Shown one piece after another: positions 16,159-24,751 of a stretch of DNA of 64,000 bases. Made by a program: the position numbers and the translations under genes. The DNA is from Vulcanimicrobiota bacterium (GTDB lineage: Bacteria > Vulcanimicrobiota > Xenobia > Xenobiales > Xenobiaceae). The notes beneath the pieces were generated by a model. It was not told where the DNA came from, searched no databases, and saw nothing but the letters and a program-made list of their open reading frames with translations. The first letter of the stretch is position 1. Every line of letters begins with the position of its first letter. The stretch spans positions 186,001-250,000 of the forward strand of contig CALUQR010000001.1 of the NCBI GenBank assembly GCA_944322965.1. Direction: 5' to 3'.

Positions 16159-19092
16159 ATGATGCTTGGCAGTACCCCAGGGGCTAAAGACGTCTTAGCT
16201 TCCGATGTCTCTCCGTGGCATTTCATGGAGAATGTGGCCATCGAGTTGGCCGAAATTTACGGTTACCAAGAGGTGAGGACTCCCATCTTTGAGCCTGCCG
16301 AACTCTTTGCGCAGGGAATGGGTCCCGATTCGACCTTTATTGAGCGCGATCTGTGGTTAGTTAACGATAAACAAGGGCGGCGCTTAGCCATGCGCGGCAA
16401 CTTGCTCTTGCCCGTCATTAGAGCCTTAAACGATCAGCAGATCCTCAACGTCAAGAATACTGAGCCCCAGAAATTCTATTACTTAGGGCCGGTCTTCTCG
16501 TGTCTCAAGGGGCGCGAGAGCGTGCCTTTAGAGAGCCATCGCTTCGGAGTGGTAGCTTTGGGCTCTACCCTGCCCAGCTTAGATGTCGAAGTCTTGATGG
16601 TAGCCTACGACTTCTTTACCGCTCTGGGCCTCTCCGATCTGAAAGTCCAACTCAACTCTTTAGGGTGTAAGAAATGTCGGGCGGAGTATGAGCGGGTGCT
16701 CTACGATTACTTCTCCCGCCGTTCCGAGGAGCTCTGCCCCCAGTGTCAGCGCCGCCATCGCACCCATCCCATGTGGACTATGGGCTGCCCTGAGGAGCGC
16801 TGCCGTCAATTAGCCCAGGTGGCCCCCTCTATCTTCGGCTACCTCTGTCCCGACTGTCGGGACAACTTTGAGGCCGTGCGCTCCTACCTGCATGAGCTCA
16901 AAGTGCCCTACCGCTTGTCGCCCCTCTTAGTGCCCGACGTCGAGGATTATAACCGTACCGTCTTCCAGATCTCTTGGGGCGAGCACCTTTTGAGCGCGGG
17001 CGGCCGCTGCGACTCCCTCTCCCATATGTTGGGGGGCGCCGACGTGCCGGGCGTCAATTGCGGGGTCGATCTCGATCTCACCTTAGACGCCATCCGGGAG
17101 GCCAATTTAGTGCCGGAGCAGCAGCGGGAGATCGACGTCTGCTTGGCGGGTAGCTCCCAGGCGGCGGTAGCCTTACTCTTGCCCGTCCTCTACGCTCTGC
17201 GGCGGGCCGGGATCTATGCGGAGTTAGCCTATCCGCGCTCCGACGATAGCGACGCGCGCCAGGCGGCCTCCAACTCCCAGGCCCATTTCGTCATCTACTT
17301 AGACGAAGCTTCGCTGCGCCAGCGCATCGTGCGCTTTAGAGAGTACGCCGGCTTCCACGATATGCGCCTCAACGACGCCTTGCATCGCATTGGGCGTTGC
17401 TTTGGAATTGAGAATTTAGAGGACGAGCTGCGTCCGGTGGAGGTGCGCAAGTTCTCTATCTCCCGCCGCCAGCCGGCCAGTATGCGCCAGAGTTACGAGC
17501 TCTTTGAGCCCACCCGCCAGCCCCCTAAAGCGACGGCGGCGGTGGCCGATGTGCTCGTTAAAGAGAGCGAATCTAATGGGAACCGCCGCCGCAGGCGGCG
17601 GCGGGGCGAGGTAGACCAGCCTGAAGAGCAGGCGGAGGTCGTCCTCCTCGAAGAGGCGGAAGAGCCGGAGGTTGAGGTAACGGAAGTTGAAGCTCAGCCG
17701 ACGGAGGTGGAGAGCAAGGTCGAAGAGGAGATGGAGCCTCGCAAGCGGCGGCGCAGACAGGCGCGGAATGGCGAGAACGCTTCGGAGCGCGTCTACTCGC
17801 AGGCTTGCGCCATCGCTTCCGCGGTGGGCGGCGTCTTGGGAGCCCCCCAAGGGGAGGAAGAGGAAGAAGAGCCTCTGCCTATCTTTATAGAGGTTGAGAC
17901 CAGCCCCGAGAGTGAAGAGGAGCCGCCCGCCGCCCGGCGGGGCAGTCGTCTGCGCCCCTTGCGGGAGTCTAGCGCCAAAAAGAGTAGCCCGAGAGCGGCG
18001 GAGAGCGCCGCGGAAGAGGGCTACGAAGCCCTCGAGGAGAGCGGCCGGACGGAGCGCGGCGGACGGCGCGCCCGCAGCCGCCAGAGCGAGAGTAGCCCCG
18101 CTACTCGCCGCCGTCGGCAACGGCGCAACGAGGACTCTTTAGAGTGCGAAGGCGTAGCGGAGAACGAGTACTCCCCGGAGCGGGCGGAGATGGCTATCGG
18201 TTACTCTTCGCCCCAGTTAGAGGAGGCTCGGGCCCTTGAGGAGACCCGAGCGGCTAGAGTGACTCCCGAAGCGCGCGAAGTAGACGCTATTGCGGAGATC
18301 AACGCCTCCCAGTATGCGCTCAATGACGAGGAGATCGAGGCCTCCTTGGCTCTGCCCAAGTTGGAGGAGCAGGAGTACCAAGAGATCTCCGCTCCGGACT
18401 TGACCCCCTCCTACCGGCGGCGCTTCCATAATGGCAGCTGTCAGCGCGAGTTAGACTCTGAAGAGGTAGAGGCCAATCGCAAGGCCTACGACCGGGCCTT
18501 TATGGCTCAGGGACGCAACTATCGGGAGGAGAAGGCTCCCCGGCGCGGGCGCCGCTTGCGCCAGATCGCCAAGACTGAGGAAGAGGTAGCGGCCGAGGCC
18601 CCGGTAGAGGTAGAGGCGGAGAGCGCGGTTGAAGCTCCCGCCCCGCGCCAGCGCACGGCGCGCCGCTCGCTGCGTAGGCGTAGCGCCGCCCCCGTGGAGA
18701 GCGCTCCCAGCGAGTACGACTACCAGGAGCGGGAAGAGTATGCGGATTACGCTCCCGCTCCGGAGAGGGAGTACCGCTTAGAGGAGTCCCAGCCCCAAGA
18801 TACTTATGGAGAGTACGCCAAGTACTACCGCTCTCAGGGCGGCGTCAGCGCCCCGGGCAGCAACTTGAGCGGCGACTATCCGGGCTACGACTCTTACGTA
18901 GGCTCCGCTTATCTGAGCCACGATTTCTATGGCTCTAACCCTTCCCTCTACGGGGTCAACGAGCTCTACGTAGACGGCGCGCGTTATGGGAGCGCCTCCC
19001 CTTCTAGACGGCGTTCTAGCTCCAATAGGGGGCGGGATACTAATTCCTCCCACTCGCGCTTAGGGAGTAGGAGGCGGCGCAACGCCCGTTAA
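16159..19092 (+). CDS. Degenerate histidyl-tRNA synthetase paralogue with ~540-residue charged tail
   Basis: Residues 1-420 follow HisRS: motif 1 region PGAKDVL...GYQEVRTPIFEP, a cysteine-rich insert typical of bacterial HisRS (GCKKC, CPQC, GYLCPDC at about 169-233) and an anticodon-binding-like domain (about 323-415). Key catalytic features are changed: the RPEGT of motif 2 is RGNLL (79-83), the FRYERPQ loop is FSCLKGR (113-119), the histidine-A motif Arg (LVRGLDYYTRT) is lost in LVPDVEDYNRT, and GRYDGL is GRCDSL. It is therefore unlikely to charge tRNA; it could be HisZ-like or a tRNA/stress-linked regulator. Residues about 440-977 are low complexity, alternating RRRRRR and EEEEEE blocks, ending Tyr/Ser/Arg-rich. 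Its stop interlocks with the stop of the facing gene. Confidence 0.8.
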   Translation: MMLGSTPGAKDVLASDVSPWHFMENVAIELAEIYGYQEVRTPIFEPAELFAQGMGPDSTFIERDLWLVNDKQGRRLAMRGNLLLPVIRALNDQQILNVKNTEPQKFYYLGPVFSCLKGRESVPLESHRFGVVALGSTLPSLDVEVLMVAYDFFTALGLSDLKVQLNSLGCKKCRAEYERVLYDYFSRRSEELCPQCQRRHRTHPMWTMGCPEERCRQLAQVAPSIFGYLCPDCRDNFEAVRSYLHELKVPYRLSPLLVPDVEDYNRTVFQISWGEHLLSAGGRCDSLSHMLGGADVPGVNCGVDLDLTLDAIREANLVPEQQREIDVCLAGSSQAAVALLLPVLYALRRAGIYAELAYPRSDDSDARQAASNSQAHFVIYLDEASLRQRIVRFREYAGFHDMRLNDALHRIGRCFGIENLEDELRPVEVRKFSISRRQPASMRQSYELFEPTRQPPKATAAVADVLVKESESNGNRRRRRRRGEVDQPEEQAEVVLLEEAEEPEVEVTEVEAQPTEVESKVEEEMEPRKRRRRQARNGENASERVYSQACAIASAVGGVLGAPQGEEEEEEPLPIFIEVETSPESEEEPPAARRGSRLRPLRESSAKKSSPRAAESAAEEGYEALEESGRTERGGRRARSRQSESSPATRRRRQRRNEDSLECEGVAENEYSPERAEMAIGYSSPQLEEARALEETRAARVTPEAREVDAIAEINASQYALNDEEIEASLALPKLEEQEYQEISAPDLTPSYRRRFHNGSCQRELDSEEVEANRKAYDRAFMAQGRNYREEKAPRRGRRLRQIAKTEEEVAAEAPVEVEAESAVEAPAPRQRTARRSLRRRSAAPVESAPSEYDYQEREEYADYAPAPEREYRLEESQPQDTYGEYAKYYRSQGGVSAPGSNLSGDYPGYDSYVGSAYLSHDFYGSNPSLYGVNELYVDGARYGSASPSRRRSSSNRGRDTNSSHSRLGSRRRRNAR

Positions 19093-19703
19093 GAGGTGGC
19101 GGAGAGCTGCTCTAGCCATTGGCAGGTAGCTCTCCGCCCGTGCTCCTTCTCGTAGGCCAAGATCTTATGGAGCATGCGCCCCAGCATAATATCTTCGATG
19201 CGCTCCAATTTGCGGGCCTCTTGGGGATGCTCGTGGTCTAAGAGGAAGTGGTATTCCACCCAGCGGGCCATCCCTTCGCGGTAACCGCGCAGATGGTTGA
19301 GGAGGGCCCGCTCGCTCTGGTAGGCGTGGGTCAGTTCGTGACAGAGTACGGCCTGGAACTTCCAGCGCTCTAGCCCGGGCAAGATAGTGATCATATGGGC
19401 GGGCATCTCCCCCATAGGTTGGGTGTAGTAGTTGCCCACGTGGCGGAATCTCGAAGTCCAGCGCCATTTCCAGGACTTAGTTTGGGGGCGATCGAGGCGC
19501 ACGACGATGGGATTGCGCAACTGGATGCTGAACTTACCTTTGAGGTAGCTGCGCACCTGGCGCAGAGCCTCCTTAACTTGCAGGTCGTGCTCGATGAGCT
19601 CCACCCGCTGGGTGGAGGTAGTATGCAAGCGGAAGTCGCTCTGCCCGGTCAGAAGGTACTCTAACCAGCGGCCCAGCTTATTGAGAAGGGTAATGAACTG
19701 CAT
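19089..19703 (-). CDS. Putative zinc metallopeptidase (HELTH motif)
   Basis: Unrecognised 204-residue protein with a gluzincin-like active site: HELTH at 122-126 and a downstream EGMARW (Glu144), the spacing seen for a third zinc ligand. A hydrophobic strand (MITILPG) precedes the motif, as in many MA-clan peptidases. No signal peptide is evident; residues 1-20 are only mildly hydrophobic. The gene converges on the HisRS-like gene, and the two TAA stop codons share bases in TTAA at 19089-19092. The physiological substrate is unknown; the motif is clear, the family name is not. Confidence 0.65.
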   Translation of the reverse strand: MQFITLLNKLGRWLEYLLTGQSDFRLHTTSTQRVELIEHDLQVKEALRQVRSYLKGKFSIQLRNPIVVRLDRPQTKSWKWRWTSRFRHVGNYYTQPMGEMPAHMITILPGLERWKFQAVLCHELTHAYQSERALLNHLRGYREGMARWVEYHFLLDHEHPQEARKLERIEDIMLGRMLHKILAYEKEHGRRATCQWLEQLSATS

Positions 19704-19805
19704 GGGGGGCGGGGATAATTTCTAGCTAAAAAGTATTATTCTTGCTCCCAGCGGGGCGGAAGTAGGCGGTGGGGGAGATTCTACCATTTAGAGGAGGTAG
19801 AGCTG

Positions 19806-20801
19806 ATGCTCTCTTTTAGAAAATTGCGCCATTGGTTGATGGGAACTTTAGGGGTGGCGGTCTTATGTTGTACTTTGGCTGGGGCGGCCCAGGCCCAAAA
19901 GAGTAATGAGGATCTCTCCCCCCTCTACCGGATCAATGCCGCCCAAGCTCGCTTCCAGCCGCGGGCTATGCTCAAGTTGGCGGTAGAGGCGGTGCGCCTC
20001 AAAAGCGATCTCCATCCGGAAGTGGGGATCGTCCTAGGTTCGGGGTTAGGCGATCTGACAGACCTACTCCAAGATAAGGTGGAGATCCCCTATGCTAGTA
20101 TCCCCGGCTTCGTAGTCTCTACGGTGGAGGGCCACGCAGGCTCTTTAGTCTTAGGCAAACTGGAGGGGCGGCCGGTGGTCGTCATGCGGGGGCGGGTCCA
20201 CTGTTACGAAGGCTACCATATCCGCAACGTAGCCTTCCCCATCCTTTTGATGAAGGAGCTGGGAGCTAAGACCTTAGTCGTCACCAACTCTTCGGGGGCT
20301 ATCAGTCCCGGTCGCTATTTGGGGGAGATCGTCTTACTTAAAGACCACTTGAACTTTTTGGGAGCTAACCCCTTGGTAGGCAATAACGATCCTAAGTTGG
20401 GGCCGCGCTTCGTCGATATGAATAAGGCCTACACCCCCAGCTTGCGCCAGAAGGCTTTGGCCCAGGCTCAGAAGTTAGAGATCCCCTTAAAGGAAGGGGT
20501 CTATGCGGCCATGTTAGGTCCCTCTTATGAGACTCCGGCGGAGCGGCGCATGTTGCGCTTAGTGGGGGCGGATGTAGTCGGTATGTCTACCGTCCCGGAG
20601 GTTATCGCCGCCGTCTATAGCGGAATGCAGGTTATAGGTTTCTCCTGCGTGACCGATGTGCCAGCCGATATTCCCTCCGCTAAAGGTGAGAAGGCTCAGG
20701 CGGCTCCAGCGACTACTAACCACCAGCAGGTTTTAGAGGCGGCCCAGAAGGCGCAGCGCCAGTTGGGCCAATTGATTCGGGCTCTCATTCCGCAGCTCTA
20801 G
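19806..20801 (+). CDS. Exported purine nucleoside phosphorylase paralogue
   Basis: Second class I PNP (331 residues) with an N-terminal Sec signal peptide: basic MLSFRKLRHW, a hydrophobic core and AQA cleavage near residue 30. The PNP fold is complete: VLGSGLGDL (76-84), VEGHAGSL (107-114), RGRVHCYEGY (128-137), LGPSYETPAE (237-246), GMSTVPE (259-265) and NHQQVL (305-310). Two pocket positions differ from the cytoplasmic copy: TNAAGG is TNSSGA (160-165), and the purine-reading Asn (SCVTN) is Asp284 (SCVTD). In human PNP the same Asn243-to-Asp change allows 6-aminopurines. This predicts a periplasmic enzyme with altered or widened purine specificity. SD GAGGAGG precedes the ATG; the pseudo-caspase gene follows after 46 bases. 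Confidence 0.88.
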   Translation: MLSFRKLRHWLMGTLGVAVLCCTLAGAAQAQKSNEDLSPLYRINAAQARFQPRAMLKLAVEAVRLKSDLHPEVGIVLGSGLGDLTDLLQDKVEIPYASIPGFVVSTVEGHAGSLVLGKLEGRPVVVMRGRVHCYEGYHIRNVAFPILLMKELGAKTLVVTNSSGAISPGRYLGEIVLLKDHLNFLGANPLVGNNDPKLGPRFVDMNKAYTPSLRQKALAQAQKLEIPLKEGVYAAMLGPSYETPAERRMLRLVGADVVGMSTVPEVIAAVYSGMQVIGFSCVTDVPADIPSAKGEKAQAAPATTNHQQVLEAAQKAQRQLGQLIRALIPQL

Positions 20802-20847
20802 GGCGGGGAGGGGAGTGAAAGTAGGTTAGAGGCTAGGAGGGAGAGCT

Positions 20848-22527
20848 ATGCGGAGTTGGAGTTTTAAGGGGCGAGGGATGGCCTGGCTCCTCTTATGGGG
20901 CTTGTGGTTTATGGGGCTGCAAGCTCCCGCCCATCCTCTAGAGTTAGATCCCAACCCTGAACCTACGGCCGCCGTCGACGTCCAAAGTAAACGTTTGGGC
21001 TTTACGGCTAAGGTAGAGCTCTCGCGCAACCTCGATCCCGTGGCCGCCCAGGAGATGGCCTACCACATTGCGGAGTTAGAGGGGCTCTACCAGTTGGCTT
21101 TGAGCTCTAAAGATCCGCAGATCGAAGAGGGGCGGGTCACCTGGGACGTCCAAGCGGGGGGATGTAAGTATCTGGGTTGGCTGGCTCAAAGCCAGTTCTA
21201 TCGCCAGACCCTCTCCTCGAAGACGGTGGCGGCCAACGTCAATAATATTACCTGGCTCAACTATAGCTCTAACCCCCAGCAATTGGCGGATCGCCTGCTC
21301 TATAAGGGCGACTTCGATAAGGATGGGGTGGAGGAGACTATCTACCTCAATCCCGACACTAGCCTGACCGTCAAGCGGGGGCAGCGCGTCATCGGAGCCC
21401 TCTATCCCTTAGGCTCCTTCCAGGCCATGCGCTTAGAGCCCCAAGTTACCTCCCAAGTGGCCCTGCCCTCCTCCAACTTTATCTCCTATACCTCCGTCAA
21501 GACCGTCCAAGAGGTGAAGTTACAGGGCGATAAGCTCTATTTAGAAGTCGTCACCTTAGAGCGCGAGTCTAACTTTGGGGTCTGGGCCAGCCAACAGACG
21601 AAGCGACGCGCTTATACTTTGCAGATCGCGCGCGGAGAGCGCTCCCCCTTCGTCAATATCGTCGAGCCCCAAGGGGATAGGGTGGCCAATCCCCAGCAGG
21701 TCAACTTTAAAGGGCAGATCGAAGCCCCGGCCGGCTTATTGCGGGCTAATCTCCAGCTCAATGGGCGCAGTCTGTGGCAGAGTCCCGTCGGCTTAAAGAG
21801 CGACAAATTGGAGATCGACCTCTGTCTCGACCTCCAACCGGGGGTCAATACGATGGCCATCGAAGTGCGGGATTTAGAGGGGCGCAAATTTATCAAAGAG
21901 ATCAAGCTCTACGCCACCCCGCCCACTAAGGAGCGCCAAGTGCGAGCCCTCTTAGTGGGGGCCAACTCCGGGGCCGATAAGACGGGGGAAGAGCGGATCC
22001 AGAAGGTGCGCAGCCTCTTCTTAGAGCGCGGCTATAGCGTCAAGACCTTGGCCGGGGCGGAAGCTAGCTTAGCTAAGATCGAGGCCGGTCTGGCCCATTT
22101 AGCCAGGGAGAGCGCCCCCAGCGACTTAGTCTTACTCTACTTAGTGGGCCCGGGGCGTCCGGCCGCCGAAGGCTGGGATTTTGTCAGTAGCGACCGGAAG
22201 AATCTTACCCCCCAAATGTTAAGCGACTTTTATAAGCGCCTGCCCGGGGCACGTTGGGCCTTGCTTTGGGATACTGTGGGCGAAAATCCCAGTCTCAACG
22301 GTTTAGGGGGGCAAGAGGGGCTCTTTAGCCGCCAGTTGGACGGGCGCTACTGTACGGCCTTGCTCGGTCAGAATCTGAGCGCCCCCTTCTTAGAGAACTT
22401 GCAGGCTAGCTCCGGGGATCTCTTTAGAGCGGTGCGGGCCACCTACCCTCTGCTCTGCTCGCGCGAGTTCCAGCGGGCCAATAGCGAGCGTCGCCCCCCT
22501 CAATTGCCCGTCTTTTTGACCTTTTAG
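20848..22527 (+). CDS. Secreted caspase-fold protein lacking catalytic His and Cys
   Basis: A 559-residue protein with an N-terminal hydrophobic signal segment (MAWLLLWGLWFMGLQAPAHP after the first ten residues). Residues about 30-270 are of unknown fold and include KGDFDKDGVEETIYL, resembling a calcium-binding FG-GAP/EF loop. About 275-360 looks like an Ig-like beta domain. From about 365 the pattern is that of a caspase/metacaspase p20: RQVRALLVGAN, then LFLERGYSVKTL, then DLVLLYLVGPG and ALLWDTVGE. The places normally holding the catalytic His (SGHG) and Cys (DxCHSG) are Pro435 and Val477, so peptidase activity is not expected. AGGAGG seven bases before the ATG supports this start. Probably co-transcribed with the exported PNP. 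Confidence 0.65.
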   Translation: MRSWSFKGRGMAWLLLWGLWFMGLQAPAHPLELDPNPEPTAAVDVQSKRLGFTAKVELSRNLDPVAAQEMAYHIAELEGLYQLALSSKDPQIEEGRVTWDVQAGGCKYLGWLAQSQFYRQTLSSKTVAANVNNITWLNYSSNPQQLADRLLYKGDFDKDGVEETIYLNPDTSLTVKRGQRVIGALYPLGSFQAMRLEPQVTSQVALPSSNFISYTSVKTVQEVKLQGDKLYLEVVTLERESNFGVWASQQTKRRAYTLQIARGERSPFVNIVEPQGDRVANPQQVNFKGQIEAPAGLLRANLQLNGRSLWQSPVGLKSDKLEIDLCLDLQPGVNTMAIEVRDLEGRKFIKEIKLYATPPTKERQVRALLVGANSGADKTGEERIQKVRSLFLERGYSVKTLAGAEASLAKIEAGLAHLARESAPSDLVLLYLVGPGRPAAEGWDFVSSDRKNLTPQMLSDFYKRLPGARWALLWDTVGENPSLNGLGGQEGLFSRQLDGRYCTALLGQNLSAPFLENLQASSGDLFRAVRATYPLLCSREFQRANSERRPPQLPVFLTF

Positions 22528-22549
22528 GCTCTAGAGGCCAGCTAAAAGC

Positions 22550-23422
22550 TTAGCGCCAGTAAGATTCCGCTCCTAAGGGGGCCTGGAGGATGAGCTGGAC
22601 TATCTGTTGGGCGGCCGCTAAGCCGAAGGCCCCGGTCACGAAGCTGGCCGTGCCGCAGCTAGGGGCGTGGCGTCCGGCGCCAGAGATATAGCGCTCTACC
22701 TCTTCGTAGACGTCGGGATCTTCGTAATGGGGCTGGCCCGGGCGGGTCTCTAATTGCTCTAAGTCGGGGGCGGGTAGCTCTAGCTCTCGGGGCGGGGCAG
22801 GGGTCTCGGGCGAATAGACGGCCGGGATGTGGAACGATTTATTGGCCGGGAAGGCGTAATCTTTGCGCAATTTTTTGCGCACTTGGGTAGCCATAGGATC
22901 GACTTTAGTGTGGGAGAGATCGCAGACGCGCACTTGGGTGGGATCCCAGCGCCCGCCCGCCCCCGTGGAAGTGATGATAGCTATTTTATGGCGGTAAGCC
23001 CAGTCGAGCAGATGGCATTTGTAAGTTATATTGTCGATACAGTCTAAGACTAAGGGGGGCTGGAGGGCCCAGAACTGGGCGGCGGTGGCGGGAGAGTAGA
23101 CCATAGTCAGAGGTTGGAGCTTAGTCCAGGGGCTAATGGAGCTCAGGCGCTGGGCTAAGGCCTGACACTTGAGTTGCCCTACATTTTGGGCCAGGGCTAC
23201 CAATTGGCGGTTGAGGTTGCTCTCCTGGACGCAATCGAAGTCGACTAGCCAGAGGAGTCCCACTCCGCTGCGCACTAGGGCCTCCGCCGCCCAGGAGCCC
23301 ACCCCTCCTAAACCGACGATAGCCACTTTAGCGCGCTGTAATTTCTCTAAACCTTCCCGCCCCACCAGGCGCCCTAAGCGCTCGAAGGAACGTAAGAAGG
23401 CGGGGGAGAGGGGGTGCTTCAT
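22550..23422 (-). CDS. tcdA: tRNA threonylcarbamoyladenosine dehydratase (TcdA/ThiF family)
   Basis: E1-like adenylating enzyme that cyclises t6A37 of ANN-reading tRNAs. The N-terminal Rossmann motif VGLGGVGSWAAEALVRSGVG (about 36-55) is followed by DFDCVQESNLNRQL and, later, DCIDN and TSTGAGGRWDPTQV, the TcdA/CsdL arrangement. The Cys of a classical ThiF/MoeB thioester site is not in the usual place. Length (290 residues) fits. The start lies three bases after the alr stop, so both are probably one operon. Confidence 0.9.
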   Translation of the reverse strand: MKHPLSPAFLRSFERLGRLVGREGLEKLQRAKVAIVGLGGVGSWAAEALVRSGVGLLWLVDFDCVQESNLNRQLVALAQNVGQLKCQALAQRLSSISPWTKLQPLTMVYSPATAAQFWALQPPLVLDCIDNITYKCHLLDWAYRHKIAIITSTGAGGRWDPTQVRVCDLSHTKVDPMATQVRKKLRKDYAFPANKSFHIPAVYSPETPAPPRELELPAPDLEQLETRPGQPHYEDPDVYEEVERYISGAGRHAPSCGTASFVTGAFGLAAAQQIVQLILQAPLGAESYWR

Positions 23423-23425
23423 AAC

Positions 23426-24694
23426 TTATTTCTCCTCCAATTCGGCCAAAGCGTTGGGCCGCCGCCCCAGATAGAAGCGGGGGATGTGGGGGGGCAGAGA
23501 GGTCAAAACTTCATAATTTATGGTCTGGAGATGCTGGGCCAGTTCGTCGGCCCCAATGTAGTCCGCCCCTTGGCGCCCCAAGAGGACCGCTTCGTCGCCT
23601 GGACGGACCCCGGGGATGTCGGTTACGTCTACCATGCACAGATTCATGCAGACCCGGCCGATAATGGGGGCCCGGTAGCCGCGGATGAGCGCTTCTCCCT
23701 TATTGCTGAGCAAGCGATTGACCCCATCGGCGTAGCCTACGGGCAGGAGGGCGGTAGTCGTAGTGCGGTGGCAGGTAAAGGTGCAGCCGTAACTTACGCA
23801 GCTACCGGCGGGCAGAGTCTTGACTTGGGAGACTACGGCTTTAAAAGTGAGAGCTGGGCGCAGGAAAGAGAAGCGGGGGCTATGGAGATACTGTTGGGTG
23901 GCAAATTTGGCCGCTTCGGGATTGGCGTCTACTTGGCGTTGGGCCAGCTGGTAGAGGTTGAGTTCGCGCCCGGCCATGAGGGTCGCCACTTCGGGCGAGG
24001 GCCACTGGCCGTAGAGGGCTATACCTAAGCGCACCAGATCGAAGTGGGTGGCGGGGAGGAGGATGGTAGCCGAGGAGGCGGCTAGGTGGCGATAGGGGAT
24101 CTTGATGCCCAATTCTTCCAGGCCCTGGATAGTCTCCAAAAAGAGTTGGTACTGCTTTTGGGTATAGCGCTGGTCGAGGCGGTCGGCGGCGGCCAGGTGG
24201 GAGTAGATCCCTTCGATCTCTAAATTGGGCAGGCGGGAGAGGGCGGAGGCGAAGGAGAGGATCTCCTGGGGGCCTACGGAGACGCGCCCCATACCGGTGT
24301 CGACCTTGAGGTGGACTTTGGCCGTCTTGCCTAAACTGATGGCCTTCTGGGAGACGGCTTGGGCGAATTCAAAGTCCATAATGGGCAGGCGCAATTCTAA
24401 TTTGAGGGCCTCTTCGATTTGGGCGGCCAGAATGGGGGTCAAAAAGAGGATCGGTTTATTGAGGCCCACTCGGCGCAGGCGGCGCCCCTCCTCTAAACTG
24501 GCGATGGCAAAACCCCAGGCCCCTTCTTCGTTAGCTACTAAGGCGACGGCTTCTAGACCGTGGCCGTAAGCTTCGCTCTTGACTACGGCCAGAGCTTGCG
24601 AGTGGGGAGCTAACTGGCGCAGGTGGCGAAAGTTGTGGCGGATGGCGTCTAGGTCGACCTCTATCCAGTAGCTGTAACGGTGTGAATTGAGCAT
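23426..24694 (-). CDS. alr: Alanine racemase
   Basis: PLP enzyme that makes D-alanine for peptidoglycan. The PLP lysine lies in ALAVVKSEAYGHG near the N-terminus, and the second catalytic base, Tyr, lies in CVSYGCTF; VDTGMGRVS and PVGYADGVNR are also present. I start at the ATG giving MLNSHRYSYW because GGGGAG is five bases upstream; a TTG four codons earlier is also open. It is the first gene of a likely alr-tcdA pair. Confidence 0.93.
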   Translation of the reverse strand: MLNSHRYSYWIEVDLDAIRHNFRHLRQLAPHSQALAVVKSEAYGHGLEAVALVANEEGAWGFAIASLEEGRRLRRVGLNKPILFLTPILAAQIEEALKLELRLPIMDFEFAQAVSQKAISLGKTAKVHLKVDTGMGRVSVGPQEILSFASALSRLPNLEIEGIYSHLAAADRLDQRYTQKQYQLFLETIQGLEELGIKIPYRHLAASSATILLPATHFDLVRLGIALYGQWPSPEVATLMAGRELNLYQLAQRQVDANPEAAKFATQQYLHSPRFSFLRPALTFKAVVSQVKTLPAGSCVSYGCTFTCHRTTTTALLPVGYADGVNRLLSNKGEALIRGYRAPIIGRVCMNLCMVDVTDIPGVRPGDEAVLLGRQGADYIGADELAQHLQTINYEVLTSLPPHIPRFYLGRRPNALAELEEK

Positions 24695-24751
24695 AACGCT
24701 CCCCAATTCGCGCTCAGTGAGGCGGGGCCTTTACTAAGGATGAAGACGAGT

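Noticed and set aside
17416-18120. Long minus-strand open frame opposite the HisRS-like tail
   Set aside because: Mirror of low-complexity Arg/Glu codons; no start signal and no recognisable domain.
16159-19092. Functional hisS
   Set aside because: Multiple catalytic motifs are replaced, so I did not assign the symbol hisS.
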